64,000 nt of DNA from Streptosporangiaceae bacterium (lineage in GTDB: Bacteria > Actinomycetota > Actinomycetes > Streptosporangiales > Streptosporangiaceae): assembly GCA_019245115.1 (NCBI GenBank), contig JAFARZ010000022.1, forward strand, positions 1-64,000, written 5' to 3'. The notes beneath the pieces are model-generated. The model made no database searches and was not told the origin of the DNA. It saw nothing but the letters and a program-made list of their open reading frames with translations. Position 1 is the first letter of the stretch. Every line of letters begins with the position of its first letter. The position numbers and the translations under genes were made by a program. Positions 27,801 through 36,021 of this stretch are shown here, one piece after another.

Positions 27801-27941
27801 GACGTCGGCCAGCTCGGGCGGCTGGCAGGCGAACGGATGCGGGCCGGGCCGTGGGCCGGTGCCGCGCTGGGCAGGAAGGGCAGAATCCTCGGCCCAGACG
27901 CAAAGCGCCCCGGCCGTCCAGATGCCATGAAGTACCCGCAT
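24858..27941 (-). CDS. SNF2/Rad54-type ATPase
   Basis: A double-stranded-DNA translocase of about 1027 residues. The N-terminal half carries the bacterial SNF2-associated region; the C-terminal half holds the ATPase: motif I [12 protein letters not shown], motif II [8 protein letters not shown], and helicase C with [23 protein letters not shown]. The start at 27941 gives [20 protein letters not shown], the usual beginning; the frame extends ten codons upstream. It is followed by the SWIM gene after about 109 bp that hold only a GC-rich hairpin-forming stretch. The pair is conserved in actinobacteria. A Glu/Pro-rich repeat (SAKPAEP) is present near residues 200-215. Confidence 0.93.
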   Translation of the reverse strand: [1027 protein letters not shown]

Positions 27942-28014
27942 CGCCGCCCACCTAACGCCGATCCACAGCACGCTAACAGCGTCCGCGTGACGACACGCGG
28001 AGAAACGCCGGGAG

Positions 28015-28185
28015 TTATTTGGGCGGCTCGCCGTCGCGCGGGGTGATCTTCTTGAACTGCTTGTTCATCGAACGCAGCAGGAACACCAATGCGACACCCA
28101 ACGCCGCAACGATGAGGAAGGCCAGCACACCCGTCTGGGCATCCTGGCTGGCCGAACTGGACGCGGCCAGTACGGTTGCGGTCAC
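28015..28185 (-). CDS. Small single-helix membrane protein coupled to mca
   Basis: A 56-residue protein, too short to be found by length alone. It begins MTATVLAASSSASQD, has one membrane helix (GVLAFLIVAALGVALVFLLR, about 19-38) and a short basic cytoplasmic tail rich in Lys and Pro. Its GTG start overlaps the mca stop codon (GTGA), so it is translationally coupled and made together with Mca. Function unknown; the coupling suggests it anchors or assists Mca or an associated transporter. Confidence 0.75.
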   Translation of the reverse strand: MTATVLAASSSASQDAQTGVLAFLIVAALGVALVFLLRSMNKQFKKITPRDGEPPK

Positions 28186-29060
28186 AGGGTCACCTTCTCC
28201 CTGATGCCGGCGAACAGGTCGTCTTCGGGCAGTTCACTGTTGACCAGCGATCTAGCCAGATGATAGTCCTCCGTCGGCCATGCGGCGCGTTGCACCTCCA
28301 GCGGACAGGCGAACCAGAAGCCGTCCGGATCGACCTGCGTGGCGTGCGCCTTCAGCGCCGCCTCCCTGATCTCGAAGAAATCACCGCACGGGACACGGGT
28401 GGTGATCTCCGGCGGCCTCCGCTCGTCGTCCTTCCATTCCTCAAAGAGTTTCGTGTACGGCGATTCCATTCCGCGCCGCAGCATCTCCTCGTGCAACGCC
28501 GCGAACCGCTCCACATGGAAAGCCGCGAAATAGTACAGCTTCAGGGCCTGCCACGGGTCACCGGAATCCCGGTAAGAATCCGGATCCGCCGCGGCATCGA
28601 AGGCCAGCGCCGTGGCTTTGTGGGTCATCACGTGATCCGGATGCGGATAGCCGCCATTCTCGTCATAGGTCAAGATCACATGCGGCCGGAACTCGCGGAT
28701 GGCCCTGACCAGCGGCTCCGCTGCTTCCTCCACCGGCGTCAAGGCGAAGCACCCGTCCGGCAACGGCGGCAGCGGATCGCCCTCGGGCAAGCCGGAATCG
28801 ATGAATCCGAGGAAGCGCTGTTCAACGCCGAGGATCTCGCGAGCGCGGGCCATTTCCGCACGGCGGACTTCGGCCATGTTCGCGACGATCTCCGGCCGGT
28901 CCATGGCCGGGTTCAGGATGCTGCCGCGTTCGCCTCCAGTGAACGTGCAGACCAGGACCTGGGCTCCCTCGGATACGTACCGCGCCATCGTCGCGGCACC
29001 CTTGCTGGACTCATCGTCCGGATGGGCATGCACAGCCATCAACCGCAGCTGATCAGGCAC
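28182..29060 (-). CDS. mca: Mycothiol S-conjugate amidase
   Basis: Detoxification enzyme that cleaves mycothiol S-conjugates to a mercapturic acid (exported) and GlcN-Ins, which re-enters mycothiol synthesis. It is a zinc hydrolase of the LmbE/MshB family with 292 residues. The zinc ligands are in HAHPDDE (about 11-17) and PHPDHV (about 142-147). Length and the C-terminal region (TQVDPDGFWFACP) match Mca rather than MshB. The GTG start has GGAGA upstream. The presence of mca shows that the organism makes mycothiol and is an actinobacterium. Confidence 0.93.
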   Translation of the reverse strand: MPDQLRLMAVHAHPDDESSKGAATMARYVSEGAQVLVCTFTGGERGSILNPAMDRPEIVANMAEVRRAEMARAREILGVEQRFLGFIDSGLPEGDPLPPLPDGCFALTPVEEAAEPLVRAIREFRPHVILTYDENGGYPHPDHVMTHKATALAFDAAADPDSYRDSGDPWQALKLYYFAAFHVERFAALHEEMLRRGMESPYTKLFEEWKDDERRPPEITTRVPCGDFFEIREAALKAHATQVDPDGFWFACPLEVQRAAWPTEDYHLARSLVNSELPEDDLFAGIREKVTL

Positions 29061-29287
29061 CTCGATCTCCCTAGTTCGACCCCGTTAATGCGAGGCAACG
29101 CCGCGGTCCCTGCCGGACATTCCCGGCCGCTTCAGGAACAAGGCGGACACTTGGCCACCGTTTGCCGGAGGCTCCCATTTGACTAGAACGCTCTGGTCGC
29201 CGACGCTTATAGGCTCAGAAGGTTACCCCCGAGGACCGACCCACGGTCCCGCGGACAGTAAGTCCAGCGCAGTACCTAGGAGTGCCC

Positions 29288-29785
29288 GTGACCGAGACGC
29301 GTGATGAAACCGTCACCTGGCTGACCCAGGAGGCGTATGACCGGCTCAAAGCTGAACTCGACCACCTCTCCGGACCGGGGCGCATCGATATAGCGAAGAA
29401 GATCGAGGCGGCCCGCGAAGAGGGTGACTTGCGCGAGAACGGCGGTTACCACGCGGCCAAGGACGAGCAGGGCCAGATCGAGGCACGGATCATCACGCTG
29501 CAGCACATCCTGGAGAACTCCCGGGTGGGCGGCCCGCCCCGGACCGACGGCGTGGTCGGCCCGGGAATGACGGTCACGATCCGGTTCGTCAAGGACGACG
29601 ACGAGGTGACGTTCCTGCTCGCCTCGCGCGAGGAGAGCGACATCCCCATCGATGTGTACTCGCCGCGCTCGCCGCTCGGCGCCGCCATCATGGGCAAGAA
29701 GGTCGGCGAGAAGGCCACCTACTCTCTCCCGAACGGCCGCAACGCCACGGTCGAGATCCTGGAAGCCGTGCCCTACGGCGGCTGA
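29288..29785 (+). CDS. greA: Transcription elongation factor GreA
   Basis: 165 residues. It has an N-terminal coiled coil with the catalytic acidic tip (GDLRENGGYHAAKDEQ, about 45-60) and a C-terminal FKBP-like domain ending in GEKATYSLPNGRNATVEI. It rescues backtracked RNA polymerase by stimulating transcript cleavage. The GTG at 29288 has AGGAG five bases upstream; the GTG two codons earlier overlaps that site. It is divergent from mca and followed by a very strong hairpin. Confidence 0.96.
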   Translation: MTETRDETVTWLTQEAYDRLKAELDHLSGPGRIDIAKKIEAAREEGDLRENGGYHAAKDEQGQIEARIITLQHILENSRVGGPPRTDGVVGPGMTVTIRFVKDDDEVTFLLASREESDIPIDVYSPRSPLGAAIMGKKVGEKATYSLPNGRNATVEILEAVPYGG

Positions 29786-29796
29786 GGGCTGACAGG

Positions 29797-29830
29797 GGCG
29801 GGCGCGTCCTCCGGGTAGGACGCGCCCGCC
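29797..29830. terminator. Bidirectional hairpin between greA and the drug exporter
   Basis: A perfect 14-bp stem (GGCGGGCGCGTCCT with AGGACGCGCCCGCC) and loop CCGGGT, located between two convergent genes. It can end transcription from both sides. No U-tract. Confidence 0.85.
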
Positions 29831-29839
29831 ACAGCCCCC

Positions 29840-31579
29840 TCAGCCGACCATCTCGGCCTGGGGGGCTTGCTTGGCATCTGGGGCCGCCGGGGTGCGACCG
29901 CGGAGCGGGACCTCCTTGATCAGCCAGGCCAGCACGAAAATCACGACGGACGAGGGCGCCGCCCAGATGAACACCGAGTCCACCGCGTGGGCGATCACGC
30001 CGAACACGTCGTGCTTGACCAGCGAATGCAGCTTGTCGACGGTCGTCGGGTCGAGCTGGCCGCCACTGGCGCTGATATGAACGCCGCCGGTGCGTGCCAG
30101 GTTGGCCAGCCCTTGGGTCAGCTGCCGGGCGAAGATCGCGCCGAACGCCGCGACGCCCAGCGATCCGCCGATCTGCTGGAAGAACATGCGGGCGCTGCTG
30201 GCCACGCCCATGTCCTTCTGCTCGACGCTGTTCTGCGCGATGAGCGAGATCATCTGCATCAGGCAGCCCAGGCCCAGACCGAGCACCACATAGTAGATGC
30301 CCGAGGTCAGCCGCGAGGTATTGGGCCCCAGCGCGGTGAGCAGGAACATGCCGGCGCCCATCAGCGCGCCGCCGAGGATCGGGAAGACCTTGTACCGTCC
30401 GGTCTTCGCGACCACCTGGCCGGCCACGATCGAGGTGACGGTGGAGCCGAGCATCATCGGGGTCAGCATCAGCCCGCTGACGGTCGCCGAAGCACCCTGG
30501 ATGGTCTGCTGGAACAGCGGCAGGAACGTCATCGCCCCGAACATGGCGAGGCCGGTGAAGAACGTCATCACCATCGTGACGGAGAAGTTCTTGTTCCGGA
30601 ACACATGTAGCGGGAGTATCGGCTCCGCCGCCCTGGCCTCGACGAACAGGAACGCCACGGTCGATGCCACCGCGATCAGGCCCAGCCCGATGATCTCCAT
30701 CGAGGCCCAGGCGTATTCCGTGCCGCCCCAGGTGGCGAGCAGGATGAGCGAGGACGCGGCGACCGCGAGCAGCGCGCCGCCGCCGTAGTCGATCCGGTGC
30801 TTCACCCGCTTCACCGGCATGTGCAGGGTCGCGGTCAGGTAGATCAGCGCCGCCCCGCCCACCGGCACGTTGATGTAGAAGATCCAGCGCCAGGAGAGGT
30901 TGTCGGTGATGTAGCCGCCGGCCAGCGGACCGCCGATGGTGGCGAGCATCATCACCGCCATCATGTAGCCCATGTACCGGCCGCGCTCGCGCGGGGCGAC
31001 GATGTCACCCAGGGTCGCCATCGCCCCGGTCATCAGGCCGCCCGCGCCGAGCCCCTGGATCGCCCGGAAGGTGATCAGCTGCGTCATCGTATGCGCCAGG
31101 CCGGACAGCGCCGAACCGACCAGGAAGATCACGATCGCGCCGAGGAACAGCTTCTTGCGCCCGTACATGTCGCCGAGCTTGCCGTACAGCGGCGTGGTGA
31201 TGGTGGACGCGAGGATGTACGCGGTCACCACCCACGACAGGTGCGCGACCCCGCCAAGGCTGCCCACGATGCGCGGCAGCGCGGTGCTCACGATCAGCTG
31301 ATCGAGCATCGCCAGCAGGATCGCCAGCAACAGCCCGGGCAGGACGATCATCACCTCGCGCGGCGCGAGAAAAGTGTTGGTGGCCGCCGCGGCCGAAGGC
31401 CCAGGCCAATTCGGCGCCGCCTGGACGTTTCCGTTCAACGACGCCTGTGCGTTACCGCCCGATGGCGCCTGGCCGTCCCCCGGCAGGCCGTTCGCTGAGT
31501 GTCCGTTCATCCCAGTGTTGAATTCTTCTGAGCCGAATTCTTCTGGGCCGAATTCTTCTGGCCCCGTTGGTTCCGGCAC
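29840..31579 (-). CDS. DHA2-family drug exporter (EmrB/QacA type, 14 helices)
   Basis: Proton-driven multidrug exporter of the major facilitator superfamily, 579 residues with 14 membrane helices. Family motifs are LDQLIVSTALPRI in helix 1 and GKLGDMYGRKK in the helix 2-3 loop. The N-terminal cytoplasmic extension of about 70 residues is unusual: three imperfect repeats of GPEEF and a Gly/Asn-rich stretch, including the R3 repeat (31383-31412). The GTG start has GGAGGAG upstream. It is divergent from a TetR gene with two palindromic operators between, so it is very likely induced by a drug ligand of that regulator. Confidence 0.93.
   Translation of the reverse strand: MPEPTGPEEFGPEEFGSEEFNTGMNGHSANGLPGDGQAPSGGNAQASLNGNVQAAPNWPGPSAAAATNTFLAPREVMIVLPGLLLAILLAMLDQLIVSTALPRIVGSLGGVAHLSWVVTAYILASTITTPLYGKLGDMYGRKKLFLGAIVIFLVGSALSGLAHTMTQLITFRAIQGLGAGGLMTGAMATLGDIVAPRERGRYMGYMMAVMMLATIGGPLAGGYITDNLSWRWIFYINVPVGGAALIYLTATLHMPVKRVKHRIDYGGGALLAVAASSLILLATWGGTEYAWASMEIIGLGLIAVASTVAFLFVEARAAEPILPLHVFRNKNFSVTMVMTFFTGLAMFGAMTFLPLFQQTIQGASATVSGLMLTPMMLGSTVTSIVAGQVVAKTGRYKVFPILGGALMGAGMFLLTALGPNTSRLTSGIYYVVLGLGLGCLMQMISLIAQNSVEQKDMGVASSARMFFQQIGGSLGVAAFGAIFARQLTQGLANLARTGGVHISASGGQLDPTTVDKLHSLVKHDVFGVIAHAVDSVFIWAAPSSVVIFVLAWLIKEVPLRGRTPAAPDAKQAPQAEMVG
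31383..31412 (-). repeat. Dispersed 30-bp repeat R3, copy 2
   Basis: On the minus strand it begins GAATTGGCCTGGGCC, two differences from the copy at 50252. It is translated in the exporter N-terminus as PNWPGPSAAAA. Relative to its gene it lies in the opposite orientation to the other copies. Confidence 0.7.
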
Positions 31580-31632
31580 TCCTGCGCTCCTCCGCTGTCT
31601 TCGGCCCCCGGCCTCGGTACGAGCAGCTCGCT

Positions 31633-31650
31633 ACTTACCGGCCGGCAAGT
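31633..31650. promoter_or_regulatory. TetR operator site 1
   Basis: ACTTACCGGCCGGCAAGT, an 18-bp palindrome with one imperfect pair. It is followed by a near-identical site 36 bp away, in the gap between the exporter and its TetR gene. Confidence 0.85.
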
Positions 31651-31668
31651 TACTACGCTAGAGTTGTC

Positions 31669-31686
31669 ACTTACCGGCCGTCAAGT
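31669..31686. promoter_or_regulatory. TetR operator site 2
   Basis: ACTTACCGGCCGTCAAGT, matching site 1 at 17 of 18 positions. The centre-to-centre distance of 36 bp would place two dimers at an offset of about three and a half helical turns, covering both promoters. Confidence 0.85.
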
Positions 31687-31725
31687 CGATTGGGGCCAAG
31701 TGCGGCAAAGGAGAGCGACACGGAC

Positions 31726-32319
31726 ATGCAGCACGTAGACGCTGCGCCGCGGACCGATACCCGTTCCCGGGCACAGCGGGTCGCTCTCGAGCTGTTCGCC
31801 GAGCAAGGCTACGAGAAGACTTCGCTACGCGAGATCGCCGAACGCCTCGGAGTGACGAAGGCCGCCCTGTACTACCACTTCCGCTCCAAGGAAGACATCG
31901 TCCACAGCTTCACCGACGACCACTTCGCGGCCATCGACGCGCTCATCGACTGGGCCAGGTCCCAGCCGGCCGGACCCGAGACCCGCCGGGAGATCCTGGA
32001 ACGCTACGTCGGCATCGTGCTGGCCAACCGGGAAGTCTTCCGGTTCATCGAACAGAACCGGGCCGCCATGCAGTCGATGGAAGCAGGCAAGGGCGACCGC
32101 ATCGCGCGATTCCGCAGTCGTCTGGACACGCTGGTCGAACTGCTGGCGGGCGCCGGCGCGCCGCTGCGCGACCGGGTCCGGGCCACGGCCGCCCTCTTCG
32201 CCGCGAACACGAGCTGCATGTACTTCTCGTCGGCCGGGGACGACCTCTCCGACCTCCGCAACATAGTCCTCGAAATCGCCGAAGATCTGACCTGCGGGCC
32301 ACGCGCAAACAGGAGCTGA
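31726..32319 (+). CDS. TetR-family repressor of the drug exporter
   Basis: 198 residues: helix-turn-helix RSRAQRVALELFAEQGYEKT ... LREIAERLGVTKAALYYHFRSKEDI (about 12-60) and a ligand domain. The ATG at 31726 follows AAAGGAGA at somewhat long spacing; the frame runs 50 codons upstream across both operators and is not coding there. It is divergent from the DHA2 exporter, and the twin operators lie between. Downstream, 32320-32523 contains no gene. Confidence 0.92.
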   Translation: MQHVDAAPRTDTRSRAQRVALELFAEQGYEKTSLREIAERLGVTKAALYYHFRSKEDIVHSFTDDHFAAIDALIDWARSQPAGPETRREILERYVGIVLANREVFRFIEQNRAAMQSMEAGKGDRIARFRSRLDTLVELLAGAGAPLRDRVRATAALFAANTSCMYFSSAGDDLSDLRNIVLEIAEDLTCGPRANRS

Positions 32320-32523
32320 CGGCACATTTCGGGCGTTCCGGTAACCGCTTGGCCCCTGTGGCGGCCCGCTGCCGCGCGACGAAAGCTCCATATAGGGACA
32401 CTCTGGGCGGGCAGCCGCCCAGTCCCGTGGAGGAAAAGGGCTCTTCGGAAGAAAGGGCACCGGTTTCCGGCGCCTAAGTTTCCAACAAGCCTTTTTCTTC
32501 CACGCGAACGAGGCCTGGCGGGG

Positions 32524-33018
32524 TTACGCGGTGGAGGCGGCTCTCACCAGCGGGAGGACGCGGTAGGGGACCTGGGTGGCCAGGGAGATCAGGGTGGATG
32601 AGCGGACCACGCCTTCGGCGGCGACGATACTGTCGAGGACCCGCTGGAGGTCGGCGTTGGTGCGCGCCACCACCCGGCACATCATGTCACCGGCGCCGGT
32701 GATCGTGTGCACCTCAAGCACCTCGGGGATCGCGGCCAGCCGCTCCGCGACCGGATCGTGGCCGCCGGCCTGCCGGATCTCCAGCGTGATGAACGCCGTC
32801 ACCTCGTAACCCAGCGCGGCCGGGTCGACGTCCGGGCCGTAACCGGTGATCACCCCGCGCTCGACCATCCGGTCCAGCCGGGCCTGGACGGTGCCGCGCG
32901 CCACCCGGAGGCGCCGCGATGCCTCGAGCACGCCTACCCGTGGCTCGGCGGCGAGCAGTTCGATCAACGCGGCGTCCAGTTGATCTATCGCGGCGCCAGC
33001 CGATGGGGTGGTGGTCAT
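32524..33018 (-). CDS. Lrp/AsnC-family regulator
   Basis: 164 residues with an N-terminal winged helix (IDQLDAALIELLAAEPRVGVLEASRRLRVARGTVQARLDRM; recognition part about 40-55) and a C-terminal RAM domain (about 85-155) that binds amino acids. It is divergent from the 4-hydroxyphenylpyruvate dioxygenase gene, so regulation of tyrosine catabolism in response to an aromatic amino acid is likely. The ATG at 33018 is preferred over one 14 codons upstream, which lies across the shared promoter region. No clear Shine-Dalgarno precedes it, so leaderless translation is possible. Confidence 0.9.
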   Translation of the reverse strand: MTTTPSAGAAIDQLDAALIELLAAEPRVGVLEASRRLRVARGTVQARLDRMVERGVITGYGPDVDPAALGYEVTAFITLEIRQAGGHDPVAERLAAIPEVLEVHTITGAGDMMCRVVARTNADLQRVLDSIVAAEGVVRSSTLISLATQVPYRVLPLVRAASTA

Positions 33019-33039
33019 ACTGTGCAGAGATACCACAGT
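33019..33039. promoter_or_regulatory. Inverted repeat between Lrp and hppD
   Basis: ACTGTG-N9-CACAGT, perfect 6-bp arms, directly next to the Lrp start codon in the AT-rich divergent promoter region. It is a candidate Lrp-family or autoregulatory site. Confidence 0.45.
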
Positions 33040-33097
33040 ACGTTCGTTGAAACTAGGCACTTTGTTTAGTGATCAGACGGATAGTTGCGCACTTTGA

Positions 33098-34228
<1,131 letters not shown>

Positions 34229-34275
34229 CCTGCGCCATATGCGCGCGGGCATGATCGGCGCATAGCCTCGTAAAG

Positions 34276-36021
34276 GTGCAGCGACCTACCATCACCACGG
34301 TCGGCGAGCTTCGCGCCGGCGGCCACCAGTACCGGACCGTCAAGGAAGAGATCAGGCAGAACCTGCTGTCCCGGTTGCGGGAGAGAGAGGATCCGTTTCC
34401 TGGGATCATCGGGTTCGGGGAGACCGTCCTGCCGCACCTGGAGCGTGCCCTCATCGCCGGGCACGACATCATCCTGCTCGGCGAGCGCGGGCAGGGGAAG
34501 ACCCGGCTGATCCGCACGCTGGGCCGGCTGCTGGACGAGTGGACCCCGGTCGTGTCCGGCTGCGAGATCAACGACCACCCATACGAGCCGGTGTGCGCCC
34601 GGTGCGTCCGGCTCGCCGCGGAAACCGGCGATGAGCTGCCCGTATCGTGGCGGCATTCGTCCGAGCGGTACGGCGAGAAACTGGCCACGCCGGACACCAG
34701 CATCGGCGACCTGATCGGCGACATCGACCCGGTCAAGGTGGCCGAGGGACGCACGCTGGGCGACCCGGAGACCATCCACTACGGCCTGGTGCCGCGGACC
34801 AACCGGGGTATCTTCTCGCTGAACGAACTGCCAGACCTGGCCGAGCGCATCCAGGTGTCGCTGCTCAACGTGATGGAGGAACGCGACATCGGCATCCGCG
34901 GCTACGCGCTGCGGCTGCCGCTGGACCTGCTGCTCGTGGCCAGCGCCAACCCGGAGGACTACACCAGCCGGGGCCGGATCATCACGCCGCTGAAGGACCG
35001 GTTCGGGGCTGAGATCCGCACGCACTACCCGCTATCGCTGGAGTCCGAGCTGGCTTTGATCCGGCAGGAAGCAGAACTGCCTTCGTCCGCGGAGATTCCT
35101 GACCACCTGATAGAGGTCATCGCCCGGTTCACCAGGCTGGTGCGGGATTCGGCCGCGGTGGACGCGCGGTCCGGAGTTTCGGCCCGGTTCGCCATAGCGG
35201 CGGCGGAAAGCGTGGCGGCGTCCGCGGTCCGCCGTTCCGCGCTGGCTGGGTTGTTGTCCTACGGGGGCTCCGCCGGCGAGCGAAGCGAGCTTCGGCGGTC
35301 ACCCGGCCGCGGAGGTCCCGATGGGGCCTCCCGGGCGGGTGACACTGCGGCGGGAAGCGTCGCAGGCGGGGGGTCTGGGGGGTTGGTTTCTACCCCCCAG
35401 GAAAACCCCGTGGCAAGGGTGTGCGACTTGGCTCCCGTGGTCAGCACGCTGCGCGGCAAGGTCGAGTTCGAGGTCAGCGAGGAAGGGCGCGAGGAAGAGG
35501 TGCTCGCCGCGCTGCTGCGGCGGGCGACCGCGGACACCTTCCGCGCCCGGCTGGGCAGCGCCGACCTGGCTGGCCTGCTGACCAGATTCGAGGAAGGCGG
35601 CACGGTCGAATCCGGCGAGCTCGTGCCGGCCGGCGAACTGCTGCGCCGCGTCGGCGAGGTGCCGGGACTCGCCCGGATCATGGAACGGCTCGGGATGGAT
35701 GGCGGAGAGTCCTTCGGTCATGCGGCGGCCGCCCTCGAGTTCACCCTGGAGGGCCTGTACCTGATGCGGCGGCTGTCCAAGGACAGCCTGCCCGGCGGGG
35801 CGAGCGTCTACCGGACGTTATCTATTCTGAGAGGGGTGCGGCGCGATGGCCACCTACCGGTATGGGCGTTATGTCTACGGCCCGGACCCGTTGGCGTCGC
35901 CATACGACGTCCGCGGCGCGGTGGACGAAATGGGCGACGACATCCTGGCCGGCGCCTCCCCGGCGGACGCGCTGCGAGACCTCCTCCGCCGCGGCATGCG
36001 CGGCCAGCGCGGGCTCGATGA
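34276..36021 (+). CDS. MoxR/magnesium-chelatase-like AAA+ ATPase, paired with VWA protein
   Basis: An AAA+ ATPase with Walker A GERGQGKTR (about residue 73), Walker B region FSLNELPDL, and sensor LLVASANPEDYTSRGRIITPLKDR. Such ATPases work with a von Willebrand A protein, which follows here, to remodel or load metals into target complexes. The open frame gives 581 residues, but two parts are foreign. Residues about 332-377 are encoded by the 135-bp repeat R1. The last 58 residues are Arg/Pro-rich and encoded inside the VWA gene in another frame, so the original stop near 35845 seems to be lost. Without them the protein would be about 476 residues, the usual size. Start GTG at 34276. Confidence 0.88.
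   Translation: MQRPTITTVGELRAGGHQYRTVKEEIRQNLLSRLREREDPFPGIIGFGETVLPHLERALIAGHDIILLGERGQGKTRLIRTLGRLLDEWTPVVSGCEINDHPYEPVCARCVRLAAETGDELPVSWRHSSERYGEKLATPDTSIGDLIGDIDPVKVAEGRTLGDPETIHYGLVPRTNRGIFSLNELPDLAERIQVSLLNVMEERDIGIRGYALRLPLDLLLVASANPEDYTSRGRIITPLKDRFGAEIRTHYPLSLESELALIRQEAELPSSAEIPDHLIEVIARFTRLVRDSAAVDARSGVSARFAIAAAESVAASAVRRSALAGLLSYGGSAGERSELRRSPGRGGPDGASRAGDTAAGSVAGGGSGGLVSTPQENPVARVCDLAPVVSTLRGKVEFEVSEEGREEEVLAALLRRATADTFRARLGSADLAGLLTRFEEGGTVESGELVPAGELLRRVGEVPGLARIMERLGMDGGESFGHAAAALEFTLEGLYLMRRLSKDSLPGGASVYRTLSILRGVRRDGHLPVWALCLRPGPVGVAIRRPRRGGRNGRRHPGRRLPGGRAARPPPPRHARPARAR
35271..35405 (-). repeat. Dispersed 135-bp repeat R1, copy C (inside the ATPase gene)
   Basis: On the minus strand it runs from TTTTCCTGGGGGGTAGAAAC to the end GAAGCTCGCTTCGCTCGCCG. 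It is homologous over its full length to the copies at 60637-60772 and 63635-63769. Internal complementary arms around CGGGAGG and CCTCCGCGGCCGGG can fold. It is translated in frame as a Gly/Ser/Arg-rich insertion between ALAG and PVARVCDL of the ATPase. Confidence 0.88.
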
